From positions 1 through 64,000 of the forward strand of contig CAVXTD010000001.1 of the NCBI GenBank assembly GCA_963764565.1: a DNA stretch of 64,000 nt. Direction: 5' to 3'. Source of the stretch: DATBLE01 sp963764565 (GTDB lineage: Bacteria; Actinomycetota; Thermoleophilia; Gaiellales; Gaiellaceae). Shown here one piece after another: positions 19,773 to 27,914 of the stretch (position 1 is its first letter; every line of letters starts with the position of its first letter). The position numbers and the translations under genes are program-made. The notes beneath the pieces are model-generated. The model had not been told where the DNA came from, ran no database searches, and saw nothing but the letters and a program-made list of their open reading frames with translations.

Positions 19773-21665
19773 ATGATTCGCCTTCACTCTCATAAGCACG
19801 GCCCGCGCGTGTACGTGCTCGGTCGCCGCATTCACGAGTGGCAGCTCGGGCTCGTCGTCCTCGCCGTCGCTTTCACCGGGCACGCGGCCGGCGCCTGGCG
19901 TCTGTCGCTCGTGCCGCTGCTCGCGGTGGGTGCGGGGGCCTGGCTCGTGGTCAAGGACTGGCGTGACCTCGTCCCGTCCAAGCGGGATACGTCCTCGTGG
20001 CGGGTCGGGCTCCATCGCAGAGCGGTGCCCTTGCGCGAGGCACGCCGGACCGACGGCCTGCCTGCGCTCGCCGCGAGCGTCGCGTTCGCGGTCGGGCTCG
20101 TCAACCTGCTCTCCGCGCTGACGCCGAACATCGGCTGGCGCCACCATCTACTCCTCCAGCTCGAGCCGGTCGAGGTCGTCCCGCTCTTTCACACGCTGGC
20201 CGTGCCTGTGAGCGTGGCGCTTGTCGTCTCGGCCTTCTACCTACGCGCCCGCCGCCGGCGCGCCTGGCAGGCGGCGCTGGTGCTTCTGCTCGCGCTCGGC
20301 GCCCTCGCCTTGCTGAAGGGCTTCGACTTCGAGGAGGCGGCCCTCTCGTGGGCGGCCGCGGCGATCCTCTGGTGGGGGAAGGGCTCGTTCTACGTCCGCC
20401 ACGAGCGGCTCCGGCCGCGCTCGGCACTGATCGTCGGCGGAGCGTTCATGCTCGCCGCCTCGGCGCTGACGGCGATCGCCGTCTGGATTGCGACCAGGGC
20501 GGAGCCGGGCGACGTCATCCGTGAGGTCGGGAGCTTGCTCTCGTGGACGAAAGGATCGATGTCGTTCTCGGACGAGTTCTCGTGGGTGCCCGTTGTCTTC
20601 GGGGCGCTCGGCCTCGCCGCAATCGTGTGGGTCTCGTACGTCGTGTTCCGCCCGCTCGGGCCGCCGCGCTCGCTGCCGGGCGACGAGGATCGCCGGGATG
20701 CAATCGACCTCGTCAGGGCACACGGTCGCGACACGCTCGCCTTCTTCAAGCTCCGCGAGGACGCCCACTACCACTTCGCGCCCGACCGTGGAGCGTTCCT
20801 CGGCTACCGGGTTGCCAACAAGGTGATGCTGATCTCGGGCGACCCGGTCGGGGTGCCCGAGGCGATGCCCGAGCTCGTGCGGGACACGTGCGCGTTCGCG
20901 GAGACGAGGGGGCTTCGGGTCGCGGCGCTCGGAGCGAGCCGGCGCTGCTGCCCGTCTACCGGCAGGCGGGCCTGCGATCGCTCTACCTCGGCGACGAGGC
21001 GATCGTCGACACGAGCCGGTTCACGCTCGAGGGCCGAGCGATCCGAAAGATCCGCCAGTCGGTCAGCAGGCTCGAGACCGCGGGCTACTCCGCTGAGGCA
21101 CGCGACTTCGAGAGTCTCGATACGGAGACGCTCGACGAGCTCGACCACGTGTCCGCCCTCTGGCGGGAAGGCGCGGTCGAACGCGGCTTCACGATGGCGA
21201 TGGACTCGCTTCGCGGCGAGCATCAGGCGGGCAGCGTCGTCGTCGCCGCGCGGGACGCAGCGGGCAAGGTTCGCGGCTTCATCCACTTCGTGCCCAGCTA
21301 CGGCCGGCCGGCAATGTCGCTGTCGTTCATGCGCCGCGACCGCTCGACCCCGAACGGCCTGATGGAGTTCCTCGTGGTCTCGCGCGATCGAGCTGCTGCG
21401 CGCCCGCGGCATCGAAGAGATCTCGCTCAACTTCGCGGCGTTCGGGCGGTTGCTCGACCGGCCGGACGGGTTTGTCGAGCGCACCCTCGGCCGGGTCGTC
21501 TCACTCGGCAACAGGTTCTTCCAGATCGAGAGCTTGCACCGTTTCAACGCGAAGTTCTCTCCGCGCTGGGAGCCACGCTACCTCGTCTACGAGGGAGCGC
21601 TGGGGCTGCCGCGGGTCGGGATCGCCGCGTTGCGGATCGAGGGGCAGCTGCCCAAGCTCAGGTGA
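19773..21665 (+). CDS. MprF-like membrane protein with DUF2156/aminoacyl-phosphatidylglycerol synthase domain (frameshifted)
   Basis: An N-terminal region of at least six membrane spans (about residues 25-300) is followed by a DUF2156 GNAT-type domain. That domain begins near A-H-G-R-D-T-L-A-F-F-K-L-R and runs through G-Y-R-V-A-N-K-V-M-L-I-S-G-D-P-V-G. This layout is that of phosphatidylglycerol lysyltransferases, which add amino acids from tRNA to lipids and alter surface charge. Frame changes near 20935 and 21390 are required; family sequence continues afterwards (L-P-V-Y-R-Q-A-G, L-G-D-E-A-I-V-D, then E-I-S-L-N-F-A-A-F-G-R). ATG 19773 is the first start consistent with the membrane start. 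The substrate amino acid is not predictable. Confidence 0.75.
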
Positions 21666-22037
21666 ACGGTTGGCGTCGATGGGCGACTGTCCTGCTCGCG
21701 GTGTTCGGGGTCGGCCTCCTGCCTTGGACGCTGTGGCTGGGGCTCTCGCTTCCCTCGAGAAAGGTCGCGGAGCACTGGGACCTCGCCTGGGTCGGCTTCG
21801 ACCTCGTGCTCGCAGCCTCGCTGCTCGGCACTGCCGCTGCCGCTCGTGCGCCGCTCGCCGTGGCTGCGGCCCATCGCCGCCTCGACCGGCACCCTGCTCT
21901 TCGCCGACGCATGGTTCGACACCGTTACCGCGAGTACGAGCAAGGAGCGGTGGTTCGCGGTCGGCCTGGCGGTGGTGGGGGAGCTGCCGACGGCCGCTCT
22001 CTGTCTCGTGTTGGCCAGGCCGCGAGCCGCTCGTTAG
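21662..22037 (+). CDS. Small membrane protein, unknown (frameshifted)
   Basis: GTG 21662 overlaps the upstream TGA, so it is translationally coupled to the MprF-like gene. About 125 residues with four hydrophobic segments: V-L-L-A-V-F-G-V-G-L-L-P-W-T-L-W-L, F-D-L-V-L-A-A-S-L-L-G-T, and after a frame change near 21845 L-R-P-I-A-A-S-T-G-T-L-L-F-A-D-A-W-F-D and V-G-L-A-V-V-G-E-L-P-T-A-A-L-C-L-V-L-A. The W-F-D-x-x-T segment in the third helix is distinctive. No family was recognised. Confidence 0.6.
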
Positions 22038-22046
22038 GATCGGCGC

Positions 22047-22256
22047 GTGCGCAGGCAGCGGCTGAGACCTCTGACGGAAGCAGAGGCATATGCCCGCTGC
22101 CACGGAATGCGCGACGCCGAGGTGAGGATCGTCAAGCTCGAGCCCCGGCGGCCGCGCTACGACCTCGACGTCTCGGGCGAGGATCTGCGCCGCTCGTTCG
22201 AGCAGAAGCTAGCGGGCCGCGAGCCTGAGGGCGAGGCGGTCGGCGGCACGGCGTAG
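22047..22256 (+). CDS. Small basic protein of unknown function
   Basis: 69 residues, about one third charged, with no membrane span: E-A-E-A-Y-A-R-C-H-G-M-R-D-A-E-V-R-I-V then P-R-Y-D-L-D-V-S-G-E-D-L-R-R-S-F-E. The GTG start lies six bases after TAGGAT, a leaderless-type arrangement that supports it being a real gene. No homologous family was recognised. Confidence 0.55.
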   Translation: MRRQRLRPLTEAEAYARCHGMRDAEVRIVKLEPRRPRYDLDVSGEDLRRSFEQKLAGREPEGEAVGGTA

Positions 22257-22309
22257 TGGTCGAGGCCGCGCCCGCGACCTGTCCTGGCGGCGGCGTCTAG
22301 AATGCGGGC

Positions 22310-22540
22310 GTGAGCTGGCTCTTCATCGGCTTGCTCGCCGCGGCGGTGATCGTGCTTGTCGGCGCCGAGTGGCCGCGGCTTGGTGAGCGCGTCGGGTCGC
22401 GTGCCCGGCAGAAACGTGCGCGGGCGAGGCAGAAGGCTCAACTTCGTCTGCTGCGGACCGAGAGCGATGAGTTCGCCGCGAGCGTCCAGCGCGACCTGGA
22501 GCGTCTGCCGACGATCGAGGAGCACGACCCGAGTCGTTAG
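22310..22540 (+). CDS. Small single-span membrane protein
   Basis: 76 residues: one N-terminal membrane span (W-L-F-I-G-L-L-A-A-A-V-I-V-L-V) followed by an Arg-rich cytoplasmic helix and an acidic tail. TAGAAT lies six bases before the GTG start. Function unknown. It converges with the subtilase gene and shares its last few bases with that gene's 3' end. Confidence 0.55.
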   Translation: MSWLFIGLLAAAVIVLVGAEWPRLGERVGSRARQKRARARQKAQLRLLRTESDEFAASVQRDLERLPTIEEHDPSR

Positions 22541-24975
22541 CGCACGGTGAACGACGTGCGGACGACGCGCGTGTTCGGAAGGATCTGCGGCACGTTCTCC
22601 ATGTTCTTCAGTTCCTGGTAGTCGGCTGCGGTGAAGACGAGCTTGTGGCGCCCGCGTCCGACGCCGACCAGAGCGATGCGTGCACGCCCACCCGAGAACG
22701 TGACCTGAACCGGCCCGCCGTCCACCGTTGCCCGCAGCGATAGCGGATCGACGCCGGAGCCCGCGTCGGTGACGGCCAACTCGAGGCTCGTGCTCGGCGC
22801 CTTTACGACTGCGGCTAGGAGCCGGACGGCCGGCGGTGTCACGTCGTTCACCCAGAAGCGAAACGCGAACGCCCCGGGGCCTTGGGCGACAGGCGTCTCG
22901 AACACGATGTCGTAGTCTCCAGCCGCCGGGCGGATCGCACCTGCGACCGGGCGCGACGTCCCGTACGACAGCAAGTAGGGGTTGATTACGAGCGGCACCC
23001 CGGGGATACCGGTGAGCCGGTTCTCGTTCCCGGCGAGGACGACCCGCGGGGAGACCCGCGTGCCCCCGGAGACAAAGACCCCGAAGTTCGCGACCGGCTT
23101 GCGAAGGGTGAAGCGGAAGACCTGCTCAGGCCCGGTGGCCGCGTTCGCGACGCCCGGCGGCGAATCCGGATAGCGGTAGGAGCTGACCAGCGACGGCTTC
23201 CCGCGAGTCTGGCCCTGGTAGGTTCCGGTCACTCGGAGCGTCGCATGCGGCTCGGTCCCGAGCAGGGGATTGTCGGCCCGAAACCAATAGGGAATTCGCC
23301 GGATGAGCGTTCCGAGTTGAAGGACGACGAAGCCGGTCACGTCTGCCTCGGCAGCACCGGTCTGAACTGCGGCGGTGACGTCGAACGTACCGGGCACGGT
23401 GACGGTCCCTGGGGCGGTGACCGTCACTCCGACCGGACTGCCTTGAGGCAAGACCGTCACCGTCCACACGCCGGCTCCACCCCCCGCGTCGGTGAGCTCG
23501 ACCGTGCGGGTGGCGCTCGCGCCGCTGCGCACCAGTCCGAAGGCGAGGTCGGTGGGGGAGGCAAAGATCGCGGGCGTGTTCGCGGCGACCAGATCGATCA
23601 CGCCTCCACCCTCGCGCGTCGTCGGCGCTTCGGCGGAGGTGAGCCGGACCGGTTTCCCGGTGAGCACCATGGCGGACTTGATCTGGGCGACCGTCCAGTC
23701 GGGATGGCGCTGCAGCAGAAGCGCTGCCCCGCCCGCGACGTGCGGAGACGCCATGCTCGTCCCGCTGAACGGCGTCCACGTCCCCCTGAGCGCGCTTCCC
23801 GGCACCGACGACCAGATGTCCACTCCGGGAGCGCTCACATCGGGCTTCATCTCGAGTGAGAGCGGTGTCGGCCCGCCGCTCGAGAACGAGGCGACGACGA
23901 GCTGCTTGGTGACCGCCGCCGCCGTGATCGCCTTGGCGGCGCTCCCCGGCGACGAGACGCTGCCGTGCCCGAAGTCGTCGAATTCGTTCCCGGCTGCGAT
24001 CGCGGGCACCACACCCGCGTCGGCGGCTGCGTTGATTGCAGCGACGACGAGGTCGCGCGTCGGCTCGATCTCGGGCTCGCCGAGCGAGAGATTGATCACG
24101 TCCATTCCGTCCCGGACGGCCGCCTCGATCCCGGCGGCGATCTCGGGTGCATTCCCGTTCAGACCGAAGCCCTCCGTCGGGACGGTGAGCACCTTGTAGT
24201 TACCGATGTACGCGTTCGGCGCGACGCCCGAGAGCGGGCCGCGGCCGGCGATGACGTTGGGCGAATAGTCACCCGCGGCGATCCCGGCGACATGGGTGCC
24301 GTGCTCCGAGTGGACGGGATCGAACGGCTTGTTCCCGTTCACCCAGGTGTTGGTCGGCGGGGAGAACGCTCGGGCGGCGATCACCTTCGCGGTCGTGTAC
24401 GCGGCGTCGCCCTTCGGGAAGCCCGGCGGCATCGTGTACCCGGTCGGGTCGAAGAACTGGTGCGCCTGGTCGACCCCGTCGTCGACGATGCCGATCTTGA
24501 TCCCGTTCCCCGCGGTCGTGAATGCGGGCGCGCCCCAGAGCTGGTCGGCCCCGATCAGCTCGGGGCTCCGGTCGAGAAGCGGCCGGTAGCGGACGCTCGG
24601 CCACGCCGTCTCGACGCCGGGGACGCTCGCCAGGCGGTCGAGCTCGTCCCGCGGGAGGAGGACGGCAAGTCCGTTGAGCACGACCTGGTATCGCCAGGTC
24701 ACGCGCGCGCCTGGCACGGTCGCGACGATGCGGGAGGCGAGGGTGCGCTGCGCAGCGGTGAGCGAGCGGACGTAGGAGACGCTCGACGGCGAGCGGAGAT
24801 CGAGCCGGCGGGCCTTCGTCCGGGCGGAGAGCACGCGGCTTTCCTGGACGGCGCGGGCCAGTGGCGGTGCTTCGAGCGTGACGACGACTTCCGCGAGCTG
24901 CGGCCGAGCCGCGTGGGAGGCGGGTGCAAAAACGGCGGCGAGCGCCGCCGCGAGGAGGAGAACGACCCGCTTCAG
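22537..24975 (-). CDS. Secreted subtilisin-like serine protease (S8)
   Basis: A large exported peptidase of about 812 residues. The signal peptide K-R-V-V-L-L-L-A-A-A-L-A-A-V-F-A ends at S-H-A. An inhibitor-I9-like propeptide follows (V-V-V-T-L-E-A-P-P through R-Y-Q-V-V-L-N-G-L-A-V). The catalytic domain has Asp in I-G-I-V-D-D-G-V-D, His in S-E-H-G-T-H-V-A-G-I and Ser in S-G-T-S-M-A-S-P-H-V-A-G. Long beta-rich C-terminal domains resemble fibronectin-like repeats. The start is set at CTG 24975 because TACCAT lies seven bases upstream and the signal peptide begins there. The open frame extends to TTG 25068 with an implausible Arg-rich prefix. CTG initiation is unusual and could be a base error for GTG. 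Confidence 0.88.
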   Translation of the reverse strand: MKRVVLLLAAALAAVFAPASHAARPQLAEVVVTLEAPPLARAVQESRVLSARTKARRLDLRSPSSVSYVRSLTAAQRTLASRIVATVPGARVTWRYQVVLNGLAVLLPRDELDRLASVPGVETAWPSVRYRPLLDRSPELIGADQLWGAPAFTTAGNGIKIGIVDDGVDQAHQFFDPTGYTMPPGFPKGDAAYTTAKVIAARAFSPPTNTWVNGNKPFDPVHSEHGTHVAGIAAGDYSPNVIAGRGPLSGVAPNAYIGNYKVLTVPTEGFGLNGNAPEIAAGIEAAVRDGMDVINLSLGEPEIEPTRDLVVAAINAAADAGVVPAIAAGNEFDDFGHGSVSSPGSAAKAITAAAVTKQLVVASFSSGGPTPLSLEMKPDVSAPGVDIWSSVPGSALRGTWTPFSGTSMASPHVAGGAALLLQRHPDWTVAQIKSAMVLTGKPVRLTSAEAPTTREGGGVIDLVAANTPAIFASPTDLAFGLVRSGASATRTVELTDAGGGAGVWTVTVLPQGSPVGVTVTAPGTVTVPGTFDVTAAVQTGAAEADVTGFVVLQLGTLIRRIPYWFRADNPLLGTEPHATLRVTGTYQGQTRGKPSLVSSYRYPDSPPGVANAATGPEQVFRFTLRKPVANFGVFVSGGTRVSPRVVLAGNENRLTGIPGVPLVINPYLLSYGTSRPVAGAIRPAAGDYDIVFETPVAQGPGAFAFRFWVNDVTPPAVRLLAAVVKAPSTSLELAVTDAGSGVDPLSLRATVDGGPVQVTFSGGRARIALVGVGRGRHKLVFTAADYQELKNMENVPQILPNTRVVRTSFTVR

Positions 24976-25121
24976 GACGGGAATGGTAGCTGTGCCGGCT
25001 CGGCGAGCCCGCCGTCCTCCGGATCGACGACCGCGCGGGCGGGCGCACAATCTCGGGGAGAAACACAATCTCTTAGCGACGTTCGCGTGTCACAAACTCA
25101 CTTGATATGCTCGCCGCGCAG

Positions 25122-25319
25122 ATGGAGCCTGCGCGCCAGACGTTCGATCCCGCCGGCGCGGGCGCCCTGTTGATCACTGGAACCGCGGCAGGCATCGGCG
25201 CGGGTGCGCTGATCGGCTGGGCGGCCGGGTCGGTTCCGTACGGCCTCCTCGGCGGGGCCGTCGCCGGCGTGCCGCTCGGCGTCGCCGCCGTCTACCGCCG
25301 ATACCGGGGATCGATGTGA
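25122..25319 (+). CDS. AtpZ-like small membrane protein
   Basis: About 65 residues with two glycine-rich membrane helices (L-L-I-T-G-T-A-A-G-I-G-A-G-A-L-I-G and L-L-G-G-A-V-A-G-V-P-L-G-V-A-A-V), directly before the ATP synthase genes. Size and position fit AtpZ/F0F1 assembly-type proteins but similarity is too weak for certainty. ATG 25122 is chosen because TATGCT ends ten bases upstream. It overlaps the next gene at ATGTGATG. Confidence 0.55.
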   Translation: MEPARQTFDPAGAGALLITGTAAGIGAGALIGWAAGSVPYGLLGGAVAGVPLGVAAVYRRYRGSM

Positions 25320-25693
25320 TGCCGTCCGCGCTTCTGACGCCTCGGGCAGAACCCGGGCACCTGGTGCCCGCCCTTGCGGGGGGCGCGGTGCTGCTGCTCG
25401 CGCTTCCCCTCTTCCTCGTAGCCGATTGGCCGGTCAAGGGCTGGGCGCTCGGAACGGCGCTCTACGCCGCGGTCCACCTCCTCGACTACGTACTCGGGCG
25501 GACGCGCGCAGGGAACGCGGCGCGAGTGTTCGGCGTGTTCTTCAAGGCGATCGGCCTACTCGTGGTGCTCGTCGCCGTGGCCGCGTCCGACAAGGGTCTC
25601 GCGATCGCGACCGTGCTGACCTACGGGCTCGCGTATACCTGCGAGCTCGGACTCTCGCTCGCCATGTACTACGGAAAGGAAGGCGAGCGTTGA
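25319..25693 (+). CDS. AtpI-like membrane protein
   Basis: A 124-residue protein with four hydrophobic segments ending in Y-Y-G-K-E-G-E-R. It lies between the small glycine-rich protein and atpB and overlaps both neighbours by a few bases. In many bacteria the AtpI subunit helps assemble the c-ring. Here the assignment rests on position and four-span topology rather than a diagnostic motif. Starts at GTG 25316 or ATG 25319 are equally possible. Confidence 0.6.
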   Translation: MPSALLTPRAEPGHLVPALAGGAVLLLALPLFLVADWPVKGWALGTALYAAVHLLDYVLGRTRAGNAARVFGVFFKAIGLLVVLVAVAASDKGLAIATVLTYGLAYTCELGLSLAMYYGKEGER

Positions 25694-26550
25694 GGCGCGC
25701 CTTCGCACTCGCGACGACCGTGTCGCTCCTCTTCCCCGCAGCGGCGTTTTCCCGCGGCAAGTTCGACCCGACGACCGAATTCGAGCAGCACGAGTGGGTT
25801 TCGATCCACCTCGGCAGCTTGAACCTCTCGATCACGAAGGCCGTCGTGTATCTGATGATCGGCACGGTTCTGACGATCATGCTCGGCATCGGCCTGATGC
25901 GGCTCCGCATGAGCTCCGGCCGTGACCTGGGCCGCCGTCAGACGATCGGGGAGCAGATCTACGAAGTGGCGCAGGTACAGGTTGCCGAGCAGGGCCTGCC
26001 GACGAAGGCGATCGGCCGATGGTTCCCCTACGTCACCACGATCATGCTCTTCATCTGGGTCGTGAACATGCTCGGGTTCATCCCACTGCCGCTCACCGGA
26101 GAGCGCTGGCACGGGGTGCCGACCTGGGGAATCTACGCTGCGACTTCGTCGCTCTCGGTCACGCTTGCGCTCGCTCTACTGACCTTCGTGTTTACTCACT
26201 ACGAGGGGATCCGCTGGAACGGCCCGCGCAAGTACTTCAAGAGCTGGATCCCGGAAGCTCCGAAGGGGCTGCTCATCCTGATCGTTCCGCTCGAGGTGCT
26301 CGGTCAGTTCATGCGGCTGATTTCGCTGAGCGTCCGTCTCTTCGCGAACATGCTCGCCGGCCACATCCTGATCCTGACGTTCATCGGCCTGATGTTCATC
26401 CTGGAATCGATCATCCTTGCCGTGTTCGTGGTGCCGATCGCGGCGATCTTCTACCTCTTCGAGGTCGTGATCGTCGTGTCGATTCAGGCGTTCATCTTCG
26501 CCGCCCTGTCAGCCATCTACATCGGCTCGGCGATCGAGCCGGAACACTAG
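25690..26550 (+). CDS. atpB: ATP synthase F0 subunit a
   Basis: Proton-channel subunit in the membrane. 286 residues with a signal-like first helix. I-G-E-Q-I-Y-E-V-A-Q-V-Q-V lies near 78 and the essential Arg sits in S-L-S-V-R-L-F-A-N-M-L-A-G-H near 213-225. The last helices include F-Y-L-F-E-V-V-I-V-V-S-I-Q-A-F-I-F, and it ends I-E-P-E-H. The TTG start at 25690 overlaps the preceding stop (TTGA), indicating coupled translation. It is the first certain gene of the atpBEFHAG run. Confidence 0.95.
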   Translation: MRRAFALATTVSLLFPAAAFSRGKFDPTTEFEQHEWVSIHLGSLNLSITKAVVYLMIGTVLTIMLGIGLMRLRMSSGRDLGRRQTIGEQIYEVAQVQVAEQGLPTKAIGRWFPYVTTIMLFIWVVNMLGFIPLPLTGERWHGVPTWGIYAATSSLSVTLALALLTFVFTHYEGIRWNGPRKYFKSWIPEAPKGLLILIVPLEVLGQFMRLISLSVRLFANMLAGHILILTFIGLMFILESIILAVFVVPIAAIFYLFEVVIVVSIQAFIFAALSAIYIGSAIEPEH

Positions 26551-26560
26551 GAGGAAGTCA

Positions 26561-26824
26561 ATGCTCTCTGCTCTGCTCGCCGCGACAACGGGCGACGTCA
26601 CGAAGGCCGGCAAGGCCATCGGTCTTGCGCTCGGCGTCGGCCTCGGCGCTCTCGGTGCCGGTATCGGCATCGGCAACATCTTCGGCTCGATGATCCAGTC
26701 GGTCGCCCGCCAGCCAGAGCTCCGCGGTGAGCTCCAGGGCATCCAGTGGCTCGGCTTCGCGCTGACCGAGGCGGTCGTGTTCTACGGCCTGCTCGGCTCG
26801 ATCCTCGCCTTCGTCCTGGTTTAA
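26561..26824 (+). CDS. atpE: ATP synthase F0 subunit c
   Basis: Forms the rotating c-ring. 87 residues as two helices. The glycine-rich first helix is G-L-A-L-G-V-G-L-G-A-L-G-A-G-I-G-I-G, and a polar loop Q-P-E-L-R-G-E-L-Q follows. The second helix carries the ion-binding Glu in L-T-E-A-V-V-F-Y-G-L-L. The A-x-x-P-pattern ring ligand motifs of Na+-type rings are not evident, so protons are the likely coupling ion. AGGAGG lies upstream, in contrast to the leaderless genes. Confidence 0.95.
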   Translation: MLSALLAATTGDVTKAGKAIGLALGVGLGALGAGIGIGNIFGSMIQSVARQPELRGELQGIQWLGFALTEAVVFYGLLGSILAFVLV

Positions 26825-26827
26825 CGG

Positions 26828-27373
26828 ATGCTGTCTAGTTCGATGCTGCTCCTCGGCGCCAACGCACTGATCAAGGTCACCCCGGGGCTGATGATCTGGA
26901 CGATCGTCTGCTTCCTGATCGCTCTCTTCGTCCTGCGCCGGTACGCGTTCGGGCCGATCCAGAAGGCGATCGACGACCGGCGCGAGAAGATCCGCCAGTC
27001 GATCGAGGAGGCGGACAAGGCTCGCGAGGAGGCCCGTCATCTGCTCGAGGAGCACCGCAAGCTCGTCGGCAAGGCGAAGGCGGACGCGGAAGACATCCTC
27101 GTCGAGGCCCGCAAGGTTGCCGACTCGCAGCGCGAGCGGGTCAAGGAGGAGACCGAAGTCGATCGGCAGCGCCGGCTCGAGGAGACGAGGCGGCAGATCG
27201 AGGCCGAGACCGAGCGGGCGCTGGAGCAGATCCGGGCCGAGGTCGCCGAGCTAACCCTCGTCGCAGCGTCGAAGGTGACCGGCAAGGTGCTCGACCGCGA
27301 CGACCACCGCAAGCTGATCGAGGATGCGATCGGCGACCTCGACTTCTCGGTACTCGAGAGGGACCGCGTCTAA
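26828..27373 (+). CDS. atpF: ATP synthase F0 subunit b
   Basis: Peripheral stalk subunit of 181 residues. One N-terminal membrane helix (about 17-36, I-W-T-I-V-C-F-L-I-A-L-F-V-L) is followed by a long charged coiled coil (A-R-E-E-A-R-H-L-L-E-E-H-R-K through E-A-E-T-E-R-A-L-E-Q-I-R-A-E-V-A-E-L). The C-terminus V-L-D-R-D-D-H-R-K-L-I-E-D is typical for binding subunit delta. It follows atpE by three bases. Confidence 0.95.
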   Translation: MLSSSMLLLGANALIKVTPGLMIWTIVCFLIALFVLRRYAFGPIQKAIDDRREKIRQSIEEADKAREEARHLLEEHRKLVGKAKADAEDILVEARKVADSQRERVKEETEVDRQRRLEETRRQIEAETERALEQIRAEVAELTLVAASKVTGKVLDRDDHRKLIEDAIGDLDFSVLERDRV

Positions 27374-27379
27374 CCGGCG

Positions 27380-27913
27380 ATGTCGGTCGTCCACCGCACC
27401 TATGCACGATCGCTCTTCCAGGCCGCGAAGGACGCCGGCCGGCTCGCGGACGTCCGCGAGCAGCTCGGCGACTTCGCCGCCGCGATGGGTGACGTGCCCG
27501 AGCTGCGGAGCCTCCTGCGCAATCCGCAGCTCGACGCTCGCGCGAAGAACGCCGTTGTCGACGCGATCGCCGGCGACTCCGACCCGCTCGTCCTCAACCT
27601 GCTCCGGCTCCTGATCGCCAAGAAGCGGGCCGGCGAGGCCGACGAGGTCGCGCAGGAGTTCGAGCGCCTGGCCGCGGTCGAGGAGGGGCAGCTGAGCGTC
27701 CAGCTCACGACCGCCTTCGAGCTCACGGACGGCGAGGCCGGCGCGATCGTCGGCCAGATCGAGAGAGCTTCCGGGCGCAAGGTCGAGGCGACCCGAGCCG
27801 TCGACCCCGCACTGATCGGCGGCATCGTCCTTCAGGCCGGCTCGCGTCGAGTCGACGCAAGCATCCGCGGCCGTCTAGAGCAATTGCGTCACGAACTCGT
27901 CACAAGGAGCTGA
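27380..27913 (+). CDS. atpH: ATP synthase F1 subunit delta
   Basis: A 177-residue stalk subunit linking subunit b to F1. Y-A-R-S-L-F-Q-A-A-K at residues 7-16, L-R-S-L-L-R-N-P, V-L-N-L-L-R-L-L-I-A-K-K-R and the C-terminal D-P-A-L-I-G-G-I-V-L-Q-A-G-S-R-R-V-D-A-S-I are family hallmarks in the right order. It lies six bases after atpF and one base before the atpA GTG. Confidence 0.95.
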   Translation: MSVVHRTYARSLFQAAKDAGRLADVREQLGDFAAAMGDVPELRSLLRNPQLDARAKNAVVDAIAGDSDPLVLNLLRLLIAKKRAGEADEVAQEFERLAAVEEGQLSVQLTTAFELTDGEAGAIVGQIERASGRKVEATRAVDPALIGGIVLQAGSRRVDASIRGRLEQLRHELVTRS

Positions 27914-27914
27914 T

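Noticed and set aside
17700..19800. Integrated element bounded by tRNA-Asn
   Set aside because: No integrase, no direct repeat of the tRNA 3' end and no shift in base use were seen.
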